A stretch of 64,000 bases of DNA from Tubulanus polymorphus (GCF_964204645.1 NC_134028.1:15801263-15865262); one strand, 5' to 3'; counted from the stretch's first letter, positions 10,561-23,169 are shown. Notes: generated by a model not told the origin, from the sequence alone. Numbers and translations: made by a program.

Positions 10561-11393
10561 CTTTAATAGGCCTGACCGCACCATCTCTTATAGTATAAGA
10601 CTGTCCTCCGTTTTCCGTATATATTGTAGCATTCTGCGATTCCCATTCCATTAAAACAGGATCTCGCTTATCCCAAGGGAAATTATGTTTGCAACTAGGA
10701 GTTACCAATGACGGAATAAGAGCGTCCGGATACCCTAAGCCCAGTTTTTGTGTCCTGAGAACTTCCCGCAGACTGCTTGGCAATGGATAGGGTATTTTCA
10801 GTGATGACACTGAACTGATCTCTCTCTGCGCAATAGGTTCATCATCACTATTTGCTTTTGACGGTAAATCAAAATTATTTTCGCACCAGTCTTTATACTG
10901 CACAATATGAGGGCAATTGTTATTGAAATGACATGTTCGGCAAAGAAAATGTCCTAACCGACTGTTCCATTTGATAATATGTACACCAGAAACGGCAGCG
11001 ACGAAGGGTTTGTTAGAAAGAATAGCTACTGAAACGGTATCAGAAACTTCATTCTCTAAACGATTTTTATACATTTCTGCGACTGCAAAGGAATGTTTGC
11101 AGTATCTACTCGTGTAACGCATTTTGATAGTAGCAATGTCTTCAGTAACGATTTTACTGAGTGCATTCAATTCTGAATGAACATTCATTCCCTCTTTGCA
11201 GTCACATGTCAATAACAGATAAGTTTCCGCTCCACTATAAAATTTCTGTCCGTTTTTCACTATAAAATATTCTGCACCATCTGCAACAACGAAAACTCCA
11301 CCAGTCACTTCCCAGTGCTGTTCATTCTTAAGTAAGTCCAAGAGGTAGCTTTGAGTGTCGGTCATATCACACGAAACCACAGCAGAGACAACC
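10561..11393 (-). CDS. SWIM-like transposon protein, exon 2 (main exon)
   Basis: About 277 codons between acceptor TTTTCATTCCAG and donor AAAG|GTAATG. It holds two zinc-binding-style clusters. The first is TCDCKEGMN followed about 35 residues later by YCKH, the CxC...CxH spacing of a SWIM finger. The second is FLCRTCHFNNNCPH (CxxC...CPH). Downstream is a hydrophilic linker and a SLREVLRTQKLGLGYP segment. SWIM fingers occur in MuDR and KDZ transposases and their host derivatives. No catalytic triad is visible in the preserved exons. Open across its full length, so selection may have acted recently. Confidence 0.82.
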
Positions 11394-11899
11394 CTGGAAT
11401 GAAAATAATAAGCATACATTACACAGTGACTATTAAACAGAGAATAGGAAAAGGAGCCGATGAACAGCATAGCATTCCCCACCAATAGTTGAGTGATTTC
11501 AGCCCATTCCATTAGGCTATAGAAATTTAAGGTCAGGTTACGCAGGTTTGACGAATTTTAATATATTTATAGCCTAGATATAGAGTAGGCCTATAGACTC
11601 CCGTAACCGTAGATAGTTTTAAATATTTACACCTGATTTCGAATGAACCGATTGCCAAACATGTTTGATACAAATAATTAATAAAATTACTGTTACTATG
11701 ACAGGCACATGTTCAAATCTTTAGGCTAGAATAAGACAGATGCCAAATTTGTGTCATCGAACAAAAAAGAATGAAATATATTCGCTTCACGTCACTAACC
11801 AAAAACTATATTATATTAATAAATTAGGTTCGAGAGAGGCCAGAAGAGGGGCTAGGTAGATTATTTTAGTTCATAGCTTCTAAAAACAGTTTAGCTTAC

Positions 11900-12162
11900 C
11901 CTACAACACTGGATTTTGGTTTTTCATGTGTTCTTTTTCGATTTCGAAAGGTGCCGACGGCGGCGGCAACGACAACGTTGTTGTCGTTTTTATTGCAGTC
12001 GTCATGCTCTCGATGGCTTAACCTGGATATTCTATAACGTTTGCGAGGCCTTTCCTCGGAATCTTCGCAATCCCGTTTTTTTCCTGCTGACATCGTAATC
12101 GACCGAGTAGACATGATAGTTTTACTGTTTATATAATCTCTGGTCACTTCACCACTGATCAA
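11900..12162 (-). CDS. SWIM-like transposon protein, exon 1
   Basis: Basic N-terminal exon ending with donor GTAG|G GTAAGC. Joined to exon 2 it reads SSVVG|VVSAVVSCD without a frame break. Possible starts are at 12162, 12114 and 12093. The last gives MSAGKKRDCEDSEERPRKRY, which looks like a nuclear localisation signal, and may be the better start. Upstream GC-rich sequence with repeated AAAGCGCACC may be the promoter. Confidence 0.75.
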
Positions 12163-13560
12163 ATTGTGAAAGCAAAGCGCACCACGGTCTCGGAGTGTAA
12201 CAAAACTTCCGGTAATTAGGTCTAACCGAAACCAGTCCTGCTAAGTACCAAAGCGCACCGTTTAAAATAACGGTTCTCGTACGCCGCGTGATGACTTTTC
12301 ACACGGTCTAACTAAAAGGCCGGTCCTACGCATTTTTATCGTAATAAAAACAAGTATCCCTGTTATTTTCATCGGAGCTAGGCCTAAACTATAGTTTTCA
12401 CAATTACAGTGATTTGCATATCCCCTATTAAATTAATGAATTTAATCGATAACAGAATGAATATCGGCCCGGGCGGACACCATAAATGCGGCTCTGCCAA
12501 AGCTTGAGGCCTATTTTTGATAAATAAAGTAAAATAATAAAGTAAAAATAAGTATAAACTTTTAATGATTTAATATTAAGACTTGACATATTGAATGACA
12601 CGGTAAAGTATATAAAAATTAGAAAGGTTTAGCTTACCTCATCGAGAATAAAAGTTTTTTGGCAAGAAATTTGTGAACTTATATCATTAACTAAAATCAT
12701 CGTATATAACTTGTAACAATTAATTTTTCTATTTGAACGTCAAGACGCATATTTATTCAAATTCTGATGTAGAAATTCTAGTCACTTCAAAAACAGCCCA
12801 TCAGATTAGTTTACATATATAGGACTATTTGTGAATGGATTTGAGGTGGATGTTCGGAGCGAATTTGTAATTCGATCGTATGACAAGATCGTTCGTTTGA
12901 AGCAGTCATCGGCCTTTGGAACACGATTGTCGAGTATACAGAAAATATTCATGCCACGCGAAAAATACATACCAATAGGCCTACGAAATAATTCATAGAT
13001 TTAGTTCAGTAAAAACATTAGCCAGAAAAATAAAATCGTAAACAAATAAAGACGCCTCTAAATCAACGGCTATTGTCACCTGTCTCTTCATGGGTAAAAT
13101 ATGATCAATAGATCATTCAAACATCCAAAAACCTAATGATACGTAGTTCTACAACTAATGAACAATATTTTTTTTCATGTATTTTTTTTCTCCGTCGAAG
13201 GCGCGCTCAAAAATGTATCAACGTTTGCTCCAGTGGTACGTCATCTCTACGCGAATAGCAACATCGGCATTAATTACTTGCTACTATGATGCTAATCCAA
13301 GCAAAGTTGCTTTACTGGAGCAGTTACTCGGCAAAAAAAATCCTGCTCGGCCGAGTAAGTCTTTCTGATCGGTGTAATTACTCGGCCAGATAATTATCTA
13401 TTGTTCGGGTAGCATATAAAACCCAAAGACAGATATACGGCCAAATCATTCAGAGTTCAGAGGTTGGTGCGTGTACTACGTAGAGTTCAGCGATGACTGA
13501 TGTTCCGATCAACCCGTCGAGCAAGTCACCGAGTATCGTGCCTTTGCTCGGTATTTCATA
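12163..13560. other. Non-coding right part of the SWIM transposon
   Basis: Includes the GC-rich putative promoter (12165-12340), an AT-rich middle, and further CTCGGCCGAG/CTGCTCGG motifs around 13315-13405 just inside the right end. No convincing ORF. Confidence 0.55.
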
Positions 13561-13775
13561 CGTTCAATTCCGAGCAGCATGCCGAGCAGCTAGTATTTGC
13601 GCGGATCTACAAACGATTAACCGAGCAGAGTTCCGAGCAGAGATTATCGAGCAGCTCATATTGCGCGGGGCTAATTTATCAAAACCGACCAGAATGTCCG
13701 AGCAGTAAACCGAGCAGCGCAGTTGCTCGGCCTCGTAAGTTCCGAGCAATCTTTTGAAAATGGGCATGTTTTATA
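13561..13775 (-). repeat. Right terminal inverted repeat with CCGAGCAG cluster
   Basis: Reverse complement of 9133-9347. It differs mainly by point changes (for example, CTGGTCGG replaces one CTGCTCGG) and by loss of two bases near the centre. Ends GGGCATGTTTTATA, directly abutting Gypsy integrase sequence. Confidence 0.92.
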
Positions 13776-16700
13776 GCTCCCCCTACAGATATTGACCCCC
13801 ACAAACACGAGAAATATAATACTTGGAGTATTTATTTGCTGAAACTTTGAACTTAGGCTTGGCTTGGTTCCATAAGGAAAAAAATTCCTCCTGCAACGTA
13901 GCAGTGCACCGTCTTTGGGGCCTAATTTAATTATACACCTCATCCACTGGTAAAATCGGTTCCCGACCAAACATCAAATGGTACGGGGAAAACCTAGTGA
14001 AATCATGAGGGGTACAATTGTATTGAAACACGACCAAAGAGATGTGGTCCTTCCAGGAAAATTTCGCTACAGGTTCCAGCAAACCCAAATAAGAGTTGAG
14101 TTGAATCTTTCAACTGCCCCATTTCCCGGAGGATGATACGGCGAGGTATGAGATTTCTCGATATTCAGAATACTACACAACTCATTGATATACTGGCTTT
14201 CAAAATTAGCTCTCAGATAGGCGTAAATTATTTTTCGGAACACCAAATTTCGTAATGAAATGCTCATATAGCATATGCGCTGTAGTTTTGGCCGTTTGAT
14301 TCCGGGTAGGTATTGCCAGTGCGTATTTCGTAAAGTGATCTGTTTAAACTAATACAGACTCAAACCCACCTATACTCTGATCTAAAGTAAGGTACTCAAC
14401 ACATACTACGTCCAGTGACTCCGAAGTCAGGATTGGGACCAATTCGGCCTGAAAATGGGGTACGGACCCATGAACTACACACCGGCTACACGATTTGATA
14501 TATGTGTCCACATCTATATACATACCCAGCCAGAAAAATTTGCTATGTAAAAGACTGAGGATCTTCTCACGACCCAGATGACCCATTTGGTCATGAACTA
14601 AATCTAAAACTATAGACCTCTCTGAATCAGGCAAAATGACACGGAAATGCTGGACATCATGAAAACAAAATTGGGTTGCATCCTTCTGCCACCTACGATC
14701 CTGGCGACAAGAAGAGCTGAAACTACCCGTAGCTCTAATATGGCTGATACGCCTCAAATCAAGATCATTTTCCTGAGTGAGAACAAGATCCCTGTTGTCT
14801 CTAAAATAATTACTACCAATCTGTTCACTTGAGGCTTGAACGTCAGATGGAAAAGATACTGACCCTGTACAAGACACAGCCTGAACTACTGCAGTCTACA
14901 TTGACTTTTGGACTTAAAGCATCTGCATCCACGTTACTCTTACCGCATTGATATTCCAGAGAAAGTTCAGCTTTAGTCAAACTTTGCAACCAATGATGAC
15001 ACCAGGTGTCAACTGAGGGTCTTCTCACGACCCAGATGACCCATTTGGTCATGAACTAAATCTAAAACAATAGACCTCTCTGAAAAAGGCAAAACGACAC
15101 GGAAATGCTGTACACTATTCTCTAATACTCTTCGGCATAAAAAACCATCATGAAAACAAAATTGGGTTGCATCCTTTCCCCACCTATGATCCTGGCGACA
15201 AGAAGAGCTGAAACTACCCGTAGCTCTAAAATGGCTGATAATACGCCTCAAATCAGGATCATTTTCCTGAGTGAGAACAAGATCCCTGTTGTCTCTAAAA
15301 TAATTACTACCAATCTGTTCACTTGAGGCTTGAACGTCAGATGGAAAAGATACTGACCCTGTACAAGACAAAGCCTGAACTACTGCAGAGTCTACATTGA
15401 CTTTTGGACTCAAAGCATCTGCATCCACGTGACTCTAACCGGATTGATATTCCAGAGAAAGTTCAACTTTAGCCAAACTTTACAACCAACGATGACACGT
15501 GGCGTCAAGTTTCGCTGTGGTTAACACATATGTAAGGGGGTTGCTATCAGTTTTTACAGTGCACTTACTGTCGTATACATAATCATAAATTACCTCCGAG
15601 AAAGCCCATTTTTAAGCCAAAAAATTATAATTTATGGGCTGGGTAGTTCTTCTAAGAGTCTTTCAATCCCCGACTCGCAAATTGGTTCTGATATAGACAT
15701 GCCCCTAAACCGTTAAGTGACGCATCAGTATGTAACTCAAAGGGAAGACTATCCTCAGCATAGGCAAGCACCGGAGGTTAACATATACGTTTCAATGTAT
15801 CAAAAGCATTTTGTTGGGCTTCACCCTACATTCGATATAGAAATACTTTTCCCTGATCCAGACTTTAACACTCCCTTAAGAGATCGTTGATAGGTTTTGC
15901 TATCTTCGCGAAATCCGGTACAAAGGGACAGTAATACGATGTGAACCCCACAAAACTCCGAACCTCTCCAGCCGTCTCAGGAATTTCCAATAAAACACAG
16001 TCTTATTTTTTGGGGGTCTGGCTCAATGCCAGCCTCTGTGACTGTATGGCCCAAATACAAAATCTTCAGTTTCGAGGATTTTAACTTGAGCCCTGCATTT
16101 TGCAGCTATTCGAAAATGTTAGTTAATCTGACAATTTGTTCATCGAGAGTATTGAAAAATACTATAATATCGTCGATGTACACAAGGCATTCTTTAAGGT
16201 TCATATCACCCACACAAACCTCCATTAAACGTTGGAAGGTAGCTGGGGCCCCAGTTAACCCAAATGGCATGGCATCACACTCAAAAAATCCAAAACCAGG
16301 GCCAACAGCAAAGACCGTTCGATCCCTCTGCTTGGACCACAGCTACCTGCCAATACCCACTCTTCAGATAAGACTGGAGAAATACTTAGGGCCTGAAAAA
16401 GCATTAAGATGTTCTTCAATTCTGGGGAGACAATACCTATCGGGGATTGTGTTTTTATAGTTCCTGATAATCTATGCAAAATCGTAATTCCCCAGTTTTT
16501 TTTCTAATCAAAACTACGGGTGAGGCGAAAGCTCTCGATGACGGCCTGATTACCCCAGTTGCCAGCATCATTTTAAGATGTTCCCGGACCTCGTCAACCA
16601 TAGCTGGAGGGATGAGTCTATACCGTGGAAAAATCGGGCTATGATCGGATGAATTTATACGATGTTCAACTAGATGCGTCCTACCTAAATCCGAATCCGA

Positions 16701-17131
16701 GGTAGAAAATATAGACCGTCAGGCTCACTATAACGATGTCAATTTGTCCATGGTCTCGGGTACTACATCATTTAATTTAAACATAGATAAAAATTGTTCT
16801 CGTGACATATTATTGTGCCAGACTGTTCAGGAATCTACTAATTATCCTGAGAAAAACTAGATAAATCAGCTTCAACTGAATCATGAGGAGAATCACGCAA
16901 TATCTGACAAATTAACTACTTTACGACCCGCCAGTAAATCGACAGCTGAGATAGAACAAATACAAACTCCGGAAGGGATAGAAATTAAACGCTGGCCCTT
17001 ATTACAGATTCTTACTGCGACACGTGAAACTGATGCATAGCCAACTTCCTGAGCGGAAAGAATGACCATAAGTCGTCTAGGGAGACTGCTATATAAAGAC
17101 GATGTCATACTCAAAACATCGGGAGGCAATG
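13776..17131 (-). pseudogene. Gypsy pol (protease junction, RT, RNase H, integrase), broken
   Basis: Read from right to left on the - strand: a segment with AVRICNKGQRLISIPSGV (protease-RT linker); RT with PPAMVDEVREHL, DRYCLPRIEEHL, MPFGLTGAPATFQRLM and the catalytic YIDD at about 16170-16180; RNase H tail with NPLTYVLTTAKLDAT and NVDADAL-S; the zinc-binding domain HDQMGHLGREK...CSRC (14530-14600); and the integrase core [19 protein letters not shown] (14100-14160) and HLMFGREPILPVDE (13930-13990). Many stops and frameshifts. The C-terminal end continues at 8830-9132 beyond the inserted transposon. Confidence 0.9.
14573..15500. repeat. Direct tandem duplication inside Gypsy pol
   Basis: 14573-15020 and 15021-15500 are two copies of the RNase H/integrase junction, about 95 percent alike. 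The left copy lacks about 39 bp present in the right one (TGTACACTATTCTC onward). This is duplicated in place, not a new insertion. Confidence 0.85.
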
Positions 17132-17961
17132 TGATTGTGAGCTAAAAGCGAATGTGATTGGCTGTTTTTGGGATATACAGGGAATTCCGGCGCTACTAAA
17201 ATGATTATGGGAAAGCCATTTATGGTGAACGTTTCATTGGACTAGGTGCCGTATATGTGCTCATTGCTGGTGAGAATATAATTATTTCACATATCGCCAT
17301 AGGTATTGTTTCATTTTAATACCCGGTGATTGTGTTGATTGGGATTGAAACGAAATGAATGTTCACTACACAAAGCCTCCATGTGCGCGGGAGTGCTAAA
17401 CAATAGACTGTTGCACACACAAACACACGGTCATACTAGACTACTATATGGTGATGCTGTAACGCTGCTCGGCACGTGCAGGTTTGGTAATAATGATAAC
17501 AGGCTGAATAATCGCTGTAGCAGAGGATGAGCACTGTGTTTTCTGTTTGAGAGAATTTATAATAAATTGTAATTTCTTGTGACCTGAAAATACTAAGCAC
17601 CAGACTCTAGGTATAGGTCGAGGTTTGAATATTGTAGTTGTAAATTCCAGGATTTAAAACGATCTTATACTTCGCCCCGGTGTTTTAGCTTCCGCGGCCA
17701 TACATTGGAAGAGGTTTCGTTTCCAAGACTCAATTTTCAGCCACCCTCTGATATGTGACACCATATGAATTTTATTTGAATGTTTTTTCATATTGTGCGA
17801 ATATCTTTTTGAAAATATAAAATAGTTTCCCTGCTACGTCTACCTGTACCTACGAAATTTTGGACGTATACCATAAACAAATGTTTATCTTTGGTCTTAT
17901 TTGACTACAAAATAATTCTTTAAGAAAGATAAAATACAATATAAACTTCTAGAACTCGACA
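17132..17961 (+). mobile_element. Dispersed repeat R3, copy inserted in the Gypsy element
   Basis: Shares GCGAATGTGATTGGCTGTTT, GGCGCTACTAAAATGATTAT, TTTTAATACCCGGTGATTGT and TTGGACGTATACCATAAACA with copies at 33725-34455, 34803-35083, 48000-48231 and 61290-62834. It separates the Gypsy gag (right) from pol (left), so it post-dates that element. The right-hand 80 bp of the family is missing here. No coding region was recognised. Confidence 0.75.
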
Positions 17962-18040
17962 AAACTGCAAGTCTCAAACTATAAGTCTCCTCATTAATAC
18001 ATTGAGCTCGTCCAGAGAGCCGAGAATCTGGAAAATTATG

Positions 18041-18836
18041 TCATCTAAACGGCATGACCACTGACTGACTAATGGATTCCCCGGCTCTCTGGACAGGGAG
18101 ATAGAATTGATGTGAGCTTTCTTCAAGCAAATGTACCTCGCTGAATACCAAAGTCATTTTGTCTAGAATGTCTTTGACCGTGGCACCCTCTCCAGTATTA
18201 AATAGCACGCTTACAGCAGAACCTAGTAAAGATCTGCACACGACCATAATAATTTGCAACTCAAATGCACGTATCTCCATTTGCCACTGTATTCCCTGCA
18301 AATAAAGCTGAACCACTCATCTCGCTAGGCTTCGGCAACGGAGTTTATAAACCTTCAAGGTTAGGGGATGCCGCCATTTTGTCTCTTGACAAACTAGGTA
18401 ATGGAGTCCTCCTTTTTTCCATCTCACAAAACAAATAATCTTGCTTCCTGGATCTAACCCCTCGAAGCACCTTAGAACGGCAGAAAGTTGTTCTAACTCT
18501 GGCTTAACCCCCTTTTGAATCTAGGCCAGAGGTATGTCTAATCTATGGTTGAAAAACTTGAGTGACCAAATATCAGTCTTGCTCTTTCATAGCCATTTTG
18601 GCACTCATTGTGTATTCTGAGCCGGACTGATCTATACGTTGACCATGAAAACTCTTGACCAAATGTTGGGCCAATACTGCAGACAAAAATGATATAAAAT
18701 TCCCTGCGGTGTGCTGTCTAATAATGGCTTTTACCTCAAGACCTACTTCGCTGAACCAGCTAGTGATCATTTCAGGTTGGGTGAGGGTTATATCTACCCC
18801 AGATAAATAAACAACACGCTCGTTTGGTGCCATTTC
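18041..18836 (-). pseudogene. Gypsy gag remnant
   Basis: The start is MAPNERVVYLSGVDITLTQP at 18833. A later frame holds EGATVKDILDKMTLVFSEVH, the structural (capsid-like) Gag pattern of invertebrate Gypsy elements. Interrupted by stops between 18316 and 18573. Same strand and order as the pol remnant. A 5' LTR would be expected to the right, but 18837-19221 shows no recognisable LTR partner. Confidence 0.65.
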
Positions 18837-19221
18837 TGTTTAACACTAAAAATATTTCACAACTGACCCCTAGCCCTGCTGTGGAAAACAGCACTGAAAA
18901 CTGGAAAAAGAATATCAGCCAGCTGGGTAGCAGGTCTCTCAGAAACTCAGTATTACTGATCTATGTACTGTGAACACACTTTTTTTTCCCTACAGTAAAT
19001 TTTTAGGTATCGCACAACAACATACGATTTACAACAAGCATAACAATTTCTTTCTACACGTGGAATATCATCAGATGTGCGATAACAATTTCGCTGTCGT
19101 CATGCCCGGAAACTCGAATAATCGTCACCAATGCACGGCAAAATATGTTATCGTAAGGGTACATAAGCGTTAGCACAAACAAAGCAGAGCACAGCAAGAA
19201 ACAAACAAGCGTACCTACAGG
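18837..19221. other. Unassigned sequence, possible eroded 5' LTR of the Gypsy element
   Basis: It lies where the - strand Gypsy 5' leader/LTR should be, but no second copy exists in the window to confirm it. Confidence 0.25.
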
Positions 19222-19542
19222 CTGGCCATAGTGCCTCTTGGGGTCTTTTTTCATATTGTATTGATCCCTAGGCATATTTTGTAACCACAATTAATTGCAA
19301 AATAGTAGCTAGTTACATTTTCAATGATTGTGGTGAGTGTCAAGGTCATTGTTTTTTGTTTATGGTCACCAGGGGGTGTTAAATAGCTGAATAAGTTAGT
19401 ATTTGCATATTGTATTTGGACTCTAGATATATTTTGTAACCAAAATCAATTGTGAAATTGTAGCTCATTCCATGTTCTATGACTGTGATGAGTCCTTGTT
19501 ATCTTATCATGTTCATCTGGCGGTATTGAATACCGTATTATC
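19222..19542 (+). mobile_element. HINE core fragment, copy H2
   Basis: Begins with a CAGGCTGGCCATAGTGCC-CTTGGGG terminus-like piece, then about two core units (CATATTTTGTAACCACAATT, CACCAGGGGGTGTT). Cut by the MITE copy at 19543. The same terminus-plus-core junction appears at 60945-60980. Confidence 0.65.
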
Positions 19543-19965
19543 TGGTGTACAAGTCAACCTGATGTCGAGGTCAAATTTTCAGTTTAAAAAGTTGTACTAA
19601 GGCTATAGTCGGTGTATAAGTCGAGTCCCTTCTTCTTATGATTACATATGTCGCTTATGAAAACATTGCTTTGGTAATTCTCATAGTAGTTGAGAGTCTT
19701 TACCACTGTTCGCAATAAATCATTGGGATCGGTTTTTTCTGGTAGTGCTCATTGTATCCAAGTGTTGAATGTATTGTGTATACATTGAATATACACATTG
19801 TGTATACACGGCGTGGCTATAAAAAATGCTGTAAATGACACACACGCGCACTTTTCTTTCTCATTTGATTTTTAACATCAGTTAATTTTAAACCATATCC
19901 AAACTATAAGAAACTATTTTATCAAACATTCTTAAGTCTAGTTGTTACACTAGTGTAGCCTAACA
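19543..19965. mobile_element. Degraded second copy of the TA-site MITE
   Basis: CCGTATTATCTGGTGTACAA, then AGGTCAAATTTTCAGTTTAA and CGGTGTATAAGTCGAGTC, matching the left two-thirds of 733-1382. The right inverted end is missing. Contains an internal TGTATACA-rich variation. Confidence 0.78.
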
Positions 19966-20514
19966 TTGTTATGACGTATTTGGGGTTTGAACCTGGTACG
20001 TCAGTTAATTGTGACTTGTATTCCAAAAATCTATTCGCCGCCTTATCCCAAAGACGTGAAATTGCTTTTCACATTGTACATATGTGTGAGATTAAATAAT
20101 ACATGAACGATACGAAGAGCATTGTCGCTATAGTTTTAATTACGATTAGGTTATCTACGGATAGGATAGAATAAGTATATCGAAGGTTATTGGCCAACCA
20201 CGATGACATCACATGCCGTCTTATACTTTACTCAAAACTATAAATGAGGTTATCAGAATCATAACAAAAGAGATAAGCCTATTTGTAAAGATAGGCAGAC
20301 CAGAGTCAACAACTCTGAATAAACAAACAATCTGATTCTTGACCTTAGACTGTAATAAATCAAGTCGGTTTTCCAATTGTGAAACATCCACTAGTTTGGG
20401 CAAGTCGTTGACCCTGCTGGTCATAATGCATGTGCTGTGGAAAGATAGGTGTACCTGTGGGGTTTGCCTCAGCGAGGCCACCACCACCCACGGAGGGAGG
20501 GGCCTGAATTATTT
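19966..20514. other. Intron, nothing recognised
   Basis: No repeat ends or coding segments identified. Confidence 0.45.
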
Positions 20515-21344
20515 TCAGGAAATTTTGAAGATGTTAAAGTCAATTACCTTGATCTTTCGTATGTATTTGAATCCCCCAAGGGCCTATCAGCATAAGGAAA
20601 GTTGAGTTGATCGGACTCAAGATGGCCGCCCTATGACCTTTTTTGTGCCCAAAATTTTGGCCTGAATTCTGAGTCCTGTAGCTTTCCACTGGTTTGCCAT
20701 TTCTCATTGCAATTTGTGATGGGAATTCTTTGGAAAGGGATGTTTTATACCTGAAACAGGTAATTTCGATCAGCCAATTATGGCGCAATTGGCGGCCATC
20801 TTGGTGTCATCAGTACTCATTCGTAGGTGGGAATAAGTTTTTCCACATTATATTGATACCTAAGCAATTTGTGTTCCCTCAATCAATCGGAAAGTTGTAG
20901 CTCGTATCGTGTTCAATGATTGGGGTGAGTTTCAAGGACATTAGTTATGCTATATGGTCACCAGAGGTCATTGAATAGTAGAATAACTTAGAGTATTTCC
21001 TTATTAGATTGGTACCTAGGCATATTTTGTCACCATGATCAATTGCAAAGTTATAGTTCATGACATGTTCTATGATTGTGATTCATTGGGTTTTGCATAT
21101 GGAAACCAGGGGGCGTTGAGTAGAAGAATAACTTCCATATCAAATTGGTAACGAGGCATATTTTGTTATCACAATCGATGACAAAATCGTAGCTGCTGAC
21201 ATATTCTATGACTCTGGTGAGTTTCAAGGTCATTGGTTTTTGTACAAGCCAATGGACTTCAGGGGGTGTTGAATATTGAAATTGTTAGATTGTTGAGCAT
21301 TTGAAACCACTTCCCAAGTGGCCATGGTGTCCCTGGACCCCTAG
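20515..21344 (+). mobile_element. HINE copy H3
   Basis: 5' truncated: starts within the unique head (GAAATTTTGAAGATG...TACCTTGATCTTTCG), continues through the head phrase TTTGCCATTTCTCATTGCAA and about four core units. Ends with the hairpin CCACTTCCCAAGTGG, GACCCCTAG and a T run. Confidence 0.82.
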
Positions 21345-23169
21345 TTTCTTTCAGCTGTAGATTTTTTATTGGTTTCGTTGTCAGACCCATCTATGGCATC
21401 GTCTTCATGTCTGTCTGTGTGTTGATGTTTCTTTATGACATGATTTAAGCTGATTGTGTCGACCGATTTTTCTGTAAATTGGCACATATATTCTATACTT
21501 GGTGTAGATGGTGCAACTTGGTTTATATTTGACTCTGATACTTTTAAGTGCTCAAACTTGGTTATAGAATTATCAAAGTTACTCGTTAGTTTAAGCCACT
21601 GTATCGCATTACTAAGGCGACGCTCAATTCACTCGCTGTGTGTGTGTGTGTGTGTAACACGCGCGCGATATTCAGCCCTTATGCCAAGAGACTGGGGAGT
21701 GCTATGGACACAAGTACGCAGTGAGAACTTTTGGAATTGGGAAAAGGCCGGATCTTTCTTTGCAGGTTCAGACAGTCACTACTTATTACGTTAAAACCTG
21801 CGTAAATTAATTGGCCAGCTGAGATTCCGTCTGATTATATCACTCGAATTTACTGGGTACAGGCTCAATCACATTCGCAAGAAATACTGATGACACGGTC
21901 GAAGTTTAATTACATAACAAAACAAACGAGACATTTTGATGAATAGAGTTTATTTTGTTTGAAAAAAAACATCATTTAAACACCGAAATAATATCAACAC
22001 ACCACGCGCGATTCTTTTTTTCACAAGAGAGTTTCCACCATTTTGTCTGTGCGCATGCTCTGCTGTATTTGTAAACACATGCACATGGAATCGCTGAACA
22101 GCATCCGAACCATCATTTGAACCCATCATTTTTTATGCCCTAACGTTAGCAATCGTTGGAGCCCGGCTATCTTGTATTTAGTTTGCCACACTGATGATTT
22201 TGATATTTTTGATACTTAGTGCACAACGCGAGTCGATTGCATTGTCAGCAATAAGGCATTAACCGTTTACCAATAATGTATCAATTACGTGTAGTAATGT
22301 ATAATGCTTCCCACGGAGCAGATTTGTGTTTTTAACGCGTGCATCAACAGACCGACATTTTAATTGTCGAATGGTCATGGGAAGACATGGTGTCACATTT
22401 AAAAGCGTTTTAAGCTTAGGCCTAAATTGCTTTACTATTAAAAGATATCCTATCATGAATGAAACTATTGAAAGTCACATTCAGTAGATGAACTTGATTT
22501 CAACAGTAACCGGCCGTACTGCCCTGAAATTTGAATAACTTATAAAGCAGCTTCTGATTTTGTTTGTCCCGAGTAGTTTATGTTCAAGATTCAAAATGTG
22601 CATAATTAATCTTGCGTAACTGTTGTTCTTCCGCTGGTGAATATTGTTTTCTTGTTCCACTTGGTCAATCGTAATGCATCCGAAAGTCCCTGCCCTACGG
22701 GGACGGGAAATGGAAATTAGCGATCCATAGCGCCGGGACAGCAAAAAAAGATTCACATAGCGGTAACAGCTTTTATTCCTTGTGTACGGACTCGATCCAC
22801 AGCGTCAAATATAGCCAACATCCTCCTCCGCATAGTTGATCAATGGGGATCAACAGCGCTAGCTAGCGCCATCTTCAACAACAAACTTTTGATTTCCACT
22901 AATTCATATTTATACTGTTTTTAAGAGCTCAATTAGATCACTTTTTTCAAACATTGGTCTGTAACATTTTTCTAACTGATATCGTTTAATCTTGAGAAAT
23001 CGAATGAAATTGAATGGTTGAAATGGTTTTCAAATATCTGATATCCAATCTTTAAAATCATCCACCCGTGAATACAACCCAAACTTAAAGTTACCGCAGG
23101 AACAACATCAATTTGACCTAAGCAACTCAGGTGATGTCACCTTCATTTATGCAATACAAAAATTTTACC
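21345..23169. other. Intron without recognised gene; short repeats only
   Basis: Contains a (TG)n tract near 21640-21657 and a 14-bp palindrome GCGCTAGCTAGCGC near 22855. ORFs here are short and unlike known proteins. Confidence 0.45.

Larger units (their letters stand above)
9133..13775 (-). mobile_element. 4.6-kb DNA transposon carrying a SWIM-like protein gene
   Basis: Flanked by inverted repeats of about 215 bp (9133-9347 and 13561-13775) that are more than 90 percent identical and begin TATAAAACATGCCCATTTTC. It sits inside a Gypsy integrase. TATA at both edges may be the target duplication or part of the ends. The interior holds a three-exon gene on the - strand (12162 to 10252) and a GC-rich stretch at 12160-12340 that could be its promoter. 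No DDE/RNase H catalytic domain was recognised, so mobility may depend on a partner, or the copy may have lost exons. Confidence 0.85.

Noticed and set aside
13493-13970. Overlapping ORFs rich in repeated motifs
   Set aside because: They arise from the CCGAGCAG repeats in the inverted end. The part beyond 13775 is integrase read-through on the other strand.
16026-16460. 144-codon ORF on the + strand
   Set aside because: It is the antisense shadow of the Gypsy RT on the - strand, which contains the YIDD and MPFGL motifs.
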